Source of the DNA: JAMPXD01 sp041481895
GTDB taxonomy: Bacteria > Desulfobacterota > Desulfuromonadia > Geobacterales > Geobacteraceae
Length of the DNA stretch: 8,716 nt
Assembly: GCA_041481895.1 (NCBI GenBank)
Contig: JBGPCQ010000125.1
Coordinates: 1-8,716 of the forward strand
Direction: 5' to 3'
Part shown: positions 6,002 through 8,716 of the stretch, one piece after another
How positions within the stretch are numbered: the stretch's first letter is position 1
How the letters are laid out: each line of letters begins with the position of its first letter
Position numbers and translations under genes: made by a program
Notes under the pieces: model-generated
The model's input: only the letters and a program-made list of their open reading frames with translations
Databases searched by the model: none
What the model was told of the DNA's origin: nothing

Positions 6002-8257
6002 TCAGGAATTCTGGGCGTCTACCACTGCGATGGCGGCCATATTGACGATGTCGTCAACGTCGTCGCCACGCTGCAGGACGTGAACCGGCTTTTTCATTCC
6101 CATGAGGATCGGCCCGATTGTATCGGCGCCGCCCAGGTGATGGAGCAGCTTGTAGCAGATGTTGCCGGAGTTGAGATCCGGAAAGATGAGGACATTGGCT
6201 GCCCCCTTCAGGGCTGCAAAGGAATAATCTGTTGCCAGCATTTCCGGGGTGACCGCCGTATCGGATTGCATCTCTCCGTCCACCATCAGTTCCGGAGCCC
6301 TTTGCTTGACTATCTGCGCGGCCCGCTTTACCTTGAGCGTCTGGGGATGGTTCACGGAACCGAAATTCGAAAAGGAGAGCATGGCCACCCGCGGGTCGAT
6401 CTCCAGAAGCCGTGCAGTATCTGCTGCCAGAATGGCTGTTTCGGCCAGTTCTTCGGGAGTCGGTTCAATACAGACGGTCGTGTCGGCCAGGAAGAAGATA
6501 CCCTTTTTGGTGATCATCATGTAGAGGCCGTGGACGCTGGAAAGCCCCTCTTTCTTGCCGATCACCTCCAGGGCTGGACGGATGGTATCGGGGTAGTGGG
6601 CATCGATGCCGGAAAGGAGAGTGTCCGCATCCCCCAGTCGAACCATGACGCAGCCGAAATAGGTCCGCGACTTGCGCACAATCATCCTGCGCGCTTCGGA
6701 AAGGGTGACCCCTTTGCGCTGGCGCAGTTCGAAGAGGGACTGGGCGTAGCGTTCCGTATCGGGGCAGTCTTCGGGGTCGATAATGGTCACCCCGTTAAGG
6801 TCGAGGTGCAGCTCGGCGATCTTTGCTTTGATCTCCTTCCGTTTCCCGAGGAGGATCGGCTTGGCGATCCCCTCTTCTATCATAATCTGGGCGGCGCGGA
6901 GTATCTTCTCGTTCTCGCCTTCGGGGAGGACCACCCGTTTGGGATCTGCCTTGGCCTTGTTGATTATGAGGCGCATGGTCTCCTTGGCTTTCCCCTGGAG
7001 CGATTCAAGGTGTTCCATGTATTTTGCCATGTCCTCGATCGGCTGGCGGGCTACCCCGGAATCCACAGCCGCCTTCGCAATTGCCGGGGCAACGCGGAGG
7101 AGTGCGCGCGGGTCGAACGGTTTGGGAATAATGTACTCCCTTCCGAAAGAAAATTTGACGTTTCCGTAGGCGCGACAGACCGAATCGGGGCATTCCTCGC
7201 GGGCCAGTTCGGCGAGGGCGAAGACCGCCGCTTTTTTCATCTCCTCGTTGATGGCGGTGGCGCGGACATCGAGGGCGCCGCGGAAGATAAAGGGGAAGCC
7301 GAGCACGTTGTTGACCTGGTTCGGATAGTCGGAACGCCCGGTCGCCATGATGACGTCGTCCCGGACCTCTTTCACATCCTCCGGGGTGATTTCCGGGTCA
7401 GGGTTGGCCATGGCGAAGATGATCGGATCCTTCGCCAGCTTTCGCACCATTTCCTTGGTGAACGCCCCCTTGGAAGAAAGACCGAAGAGAACGTCGGCAC
7501 CCTCTGCGGCTTCCTCAAGGGTACGGAGGGGGGTGTCGACGGCGAACCGCTCTTTATACTTGTTCATCCCTTCGGCGCGCCCTTTATAAATTATCCCCTT
7601 GGTGTCGCACATGATCAGATTTTCTTTCCGCACGCCCAGCGATATGGCGAGATTGGCGCAGGCGTTGGCGGATGCGCCGGCACCGTTGACGACAATCCGG
7701 ATGTCTTCGATTTTTTTGTTTACGATTTCCAGGGCATTGATCAGGGCTGCCGAAGAGATGATGGCAGTGCCGTGCTGATCATCATGGAACACCGGGATGT
7801 TCATGGTTTTTTTCAGCTCTTCTTCGATGTAGAAGCATTCCGGGGCCTTGATGTCCTCCAGGTTGATTCCGCCGAAGGTGGGTTCCAGCAACTGGCAGAC
7901 CTTGATTATTTCATCGGGATTTTCCGAGTTGATTTCGATGTCGAATACATCGATATCGGCAAAACGTTTGAAGAGGACCCCTTTACCTTCCATGACCGGC
8001 TTACCTGCCAGGGCCCCTATGTTACCGAGGCCGAGGACCGCCGTACCGTTGGAGATAACTGCGACCAGGTTTCCCTTGGCGGTATATTTGTAAGCGTCTT
8101 CAGGGTTCTTTTCAATTTCGAGACAGGGCTCGGCTACTCCCGGAGTATAGGCAAGGGAGAGGTCTCGTGCAGTGGAGCATGGTTTTGAGGAAATTACTTC
8201 GATCTTGCCTTTGCGCCCGCTTGAGTGATAGTCCAGCGCGTCCTGTTTTTTACTCAT
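6002..8257 (-). CDS. maeB: NADP-dependent malic enzyme with C-terminal phosphotransacetylase-like domain
   Basis: A cytosolic enzyme of 751 residues, close to E. coli MaeB (759). It should catalyse oxidative decarboxylation of malate to pyruvate and CO2 with NADP, linking the TCA cycle to pyruvate and NADPH supply. The malic domain (about 15-425) has the catalytic-tyrosine motif YTPGVAEP (Tyr37), EGKGVLFK with probable catalytic Lys92, the metal-binding run GINLEDIKAPE (Glu134, Asp135) and HDDQHGTA (Asp160), a Rossmann loop GAGASA (192-197), and MANPDPEITPE (283-293). Residues from about 427 form a phosphate acetyl/butyryltransferase-like domain (RVVLPEGENEKILRAAQ onward). In studied hybrid malic enzymes this domain is not catalytic but mediates regulation, for example by acetyl-CoA. 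ATG 8257 has AAGGAG seven bases upstream (8265-8270). The gene is monocistronic by appearance: AT-rich control region upstream, strong terminator downstream. NADP preference is from the family, not read from a residue. Confidence 0.95.
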   Translation of the reverse strand: MSKKQDALDYHSSGRKGKIEVISSKPCSTARDLSLAYTPGVAEPCLEIEKNPEDAYKYTAKGNLVAVISNGTAVLGLGNIGALAGKPVMEGKGVLFKRFADIDVFDIEINSENPDEIIKVCQLLEPTFGGINLEDIKAPECFYIEEELKKTMNIPVFHDDQHGTAIISSAALINALEIVNKKIEDIRIVVNGAGASANACANLAISLGVRKENLIMCDTKGIIYKGRAEGMNKYKERFAVDTPLRTLEEAAEGADVLFGLSSKGAFTKEMVRKLAKDPIIFAMANPDPEITPEDVKEVRDDVIMATGRSDYPNQVNNVLGFPFIFRGALDVRATAINEEMKKAAVFALAELAREECPDSVCRAYGNVKFSFGREYIIPKPFDPRALLRVAPAIAKAAVDSGVARQPIEDMAKYMEHLESLQGKAKETMRLIINKAKADPKRVVLPEGENEKILRAAQIMIEEGIAKPILLGKRKEIKAKIAELHLDLNGVTIIDPEDCPDTERYAQSLFELRQRKGVTLSEARRMIVRKSRTYFGCVMVRLGDADTLLSGIDAHYPDTIRPALEVIGKKEGLSSVHGLYMMITKKGIFFLADTTVCIEPTPEELAETAILAADTARLLEIDPRVAMLSFSNFGSVNHPQTLKVKRAAQIVKQRAPELMVDGEMQSDTAVTPEMLATDYSFAALKGAANVLIFPDLNSGNICYKLLHHLGGADTIGPILMGMKKPVHVLQRGDDVDDIVNMAAIAVVDAQNS

Positions 8258-8282
8258 TATTTATCTCCTTGATAGGTGGATA

Positions 8283-8301
8283 AATTTTACTTACGATAAA
8301 A
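8283..8301. promoter_or_regulatory. Operator-like site 1 upstream of maeB
   Basis: Contains AATTTTACTTA (8283-8293), identical to an 11-mer in site 2, within a partial dyad TTTTA...TAAAA (8285-8301). It lies in the predicted maeB leader, about 26 bp before the start codon. GGATAAAT (8278-8285), overlapping its edge, is inverted as ATTTATCC at 8333-8340, so the two sites share flanking similarity too. A regulator site is inferred from symmetry and repetition only. Confidence 0.45.
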
Positions 8302-8345
8302 CTTGGTGATGACAAAGCTAGTCATATCGCGTATTTATCCGATAG

Positions 8346-8363
8346 AATTTTACTTATAGTAAA
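8346..8363. promoter_or_regulatory. Operator-like site 2 (palindrome) upstream of maeB
   Basis: The second copy of AATTTTACTTA (8346-8356) leads into the perfect dyad TTTACT-TAT-AGTAAA (8349-8363). The copies are exactly 63 bp apart, about six helical turns, so they face the same side of the DNA. If the promoter at 8365-8393 is right, this palindrome covers the transcription start, a position typical of a repressor. The binding protein cannot be named from sequence. Confidence 0.5.
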
Positions 8364-8364
8364 C

Positions 8365-8393
8365 ACTTTGCCTTATTGTATTTCGGTTGTCAA
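8365..8393 (-). promoter_or_regulatory. Possible sigma-70 promoter of maeB
   Basis: The minus strand has a perfect TTGACA (8388-8393). After a 17-bp spacer comes only a weak -10, CAAAGT (8365-8370, 3 of 6). Transcription would begin near 8358, leaving a leader of about 100 nt. The poor -10 could mean activator dependence or that the true promoter is elsewhere in this AT-rich block. The -35 match and spacing are seen; use is inferred. Confidence 0.35.
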
Positions 8394-8540
8394 GAAATTT
8401 TAAAAGGAAATAAAAAAACATTCTATTTTTGACGGTATTCCCGGCGTGGCGAATTCAGCCTGCAACGCGGACCTTGCAGCGCAGCACCCGGCAATTTAGG
8501 GACATCCAGGGGTGACCGGCAGTGCATCCGAGGCTTCACT

Positions 8541-8716
8541 ATGTTCCGGATTCAATTTTTACCCGGAATAAAATTCTCTGATTCACTCAAACGATACCAT
8601 TCAAACCGGCACATGCAATTGACAAGACGACAGGAAGCCGGTTATCCGGAGAGTTTGAATGCAATTTGGGTACCAGAAGCATGGCATTTCAACTGTGCGT
8701 ATATAGCAGTGATTTC
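8541..8716 (+). CDS. Doubtful open frame running off the window edge (hypothetical, partial)
   Basis: ATG 8541 opens a frame of 58 codons with no stop before the end; GAGG (8530-8533) stands seven bases upstream. The peptide begins MFRIQFLPGIKFSDSLKRYH and has no family I recognise, no signal peptide and no membrane span. The same frame is open from 8433, but the part before the ATG (Arg-, Gly- and Cys-rich) looks non-coding. If real, the gene would be divergent from maeB and share its control region. A chance open frame of this size is quite possible. Confidence 0.18.
   Translation, partial: MFRIQFLPGIKFSDSLKRYHSNRHMQLTRRQEAGYPESLNAIWVPEAWHFNCAYIAVI
8598..8661. repeat. Nested inverted repeats near the right edge
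   Basis: CATTCAAAC (8598-8606) is the exact inverse of GTTTGAATG (8653-8661). Inside it AACCGGC (8604-8610) is the inverse of GCCGGTT (8637-8643). ATGCAATT also occurs twice directly (8613-8620 and 8659-8666). The arms could fold as one long imperfect stem. It may be a degenerate repeat element or a transcript structure; nothing shows which. Confidence 0.45.

Larger units (their letters stand above)
8394..8716. other. Stretch without a recognised gene
   Basis: Next to the maeB promoter the sequence is A/T-rich with A- and T-runs (about 8394-8430), then becomes mixed GC. I see no gene of known family on either strand. Minor structures are CTGCAA (8460-8465) with TTGCAG (8474-8479), and TTCCGG (8544-8549) with CCGGAA (8563-8568); neither is followed by a convincing T-tract. 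One + frame stays open from 8433 to the window edge and is listed separately. Confidence 0.5.

Noticed and set aside
6080..8188. 702-codon open frame on the + strand, antisense to maeB
   Set aside because: It lies fully inside maeB, in the opposite strand's codon-mirrored frame. Its residue content is Gly/Asp/His/Phe-rich with no family resemblance, while the minus strand has an intact, conserved enzyme. The GC-rich third positions of maeB explain the lack of stops.
8544..8568. TTCCGG/CCGGAA hairpin as a terminator for a gene entering from the right
   Set aside because: Six-bp arms with a 13-base loop and no T-tract on either strand; too weak to call.
8619..8648. TTGACA at 8619-8624 as a + strand promoter
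   Set aside because: The hexamer is perfect, but at 17-18 bp downstream there are only TTATCC or TATCCG, poor -10 matches, and no credible gene follows within the window.

Overview
The window looks like ordinary chromosomal DNA from a Desulfuromonadota-type delta-proteobacterium, most likely a Geobacter relative. This placement is an inference. It rests on the moderate GC content, the long acidic TPR protein of a type common in that group, a hybrid malic enzyme and a stand-alone TonB-like protein. There is no 16S or other decisive marker. No phage, IS element, CRISPR array, tRNA or rRNA is visible.

Left part (1-2963, + strand): a tightly packed cluster holding the last 42 codons of a MoxR-type AAA ATPase, a DUF58 protein and a TgpA-type membrane transglutaminase. 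The genes overlap by 4 bp (or more, depending on the DUF58 start) and by 14 bp, so they are probably one translationally coupled operon. This moxR-DUF58-transglutaminase trio recurs widely in bacteria. Its likely role is chaperone or assembly work linked to an envelope transglutaminase-like domain, but its substrate is not known.

Centre (2960-5139): a perfect-consensus sigma-70 promoter (TTGACA, 16 bp, TATAAT) lies across the tgpA stop codon. It should drive a TTG-started gene for a 687-residue protein with TPR blocks at both ends of a long acidic linker. The linker and tail carry four copies of a short [E/P]-[I/V]-D-[L/F] motif. The gene converges, with only 29 bp between stops, on a minus-strand gene for a one-membrane-span TonB/TolA C-terminal-domain protein. 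That gene has no exbB/exbD partner here.

Right part (5943-8716, mostly - strand): maeB encodes a 751-residue malic enzyme fused to a phosphotransacetylase-like domain. It ends in a perfect 18-bp-stem terminator, whose outer arm also holds the probable -35 box of the tonB-like gene. Upstream of maeB is an AT-rich regulatory region with a possible sigma-70 promoter. It also has two near-identical operator-like sites exactly 63 bp apart, one of them a perfect palindrome at the predicted transcription start. The last ~280 bp hold no recognisable gene: only a weak open frame that runs off the edge and some inverted repeats.

I found no clear new multi-gene system. The best leads are the paired sites upstream of maeB, the repeated acidic motif in the TPR protein, and the non-ATG/GTG/TTG start that the DUF58 gene seems to need.
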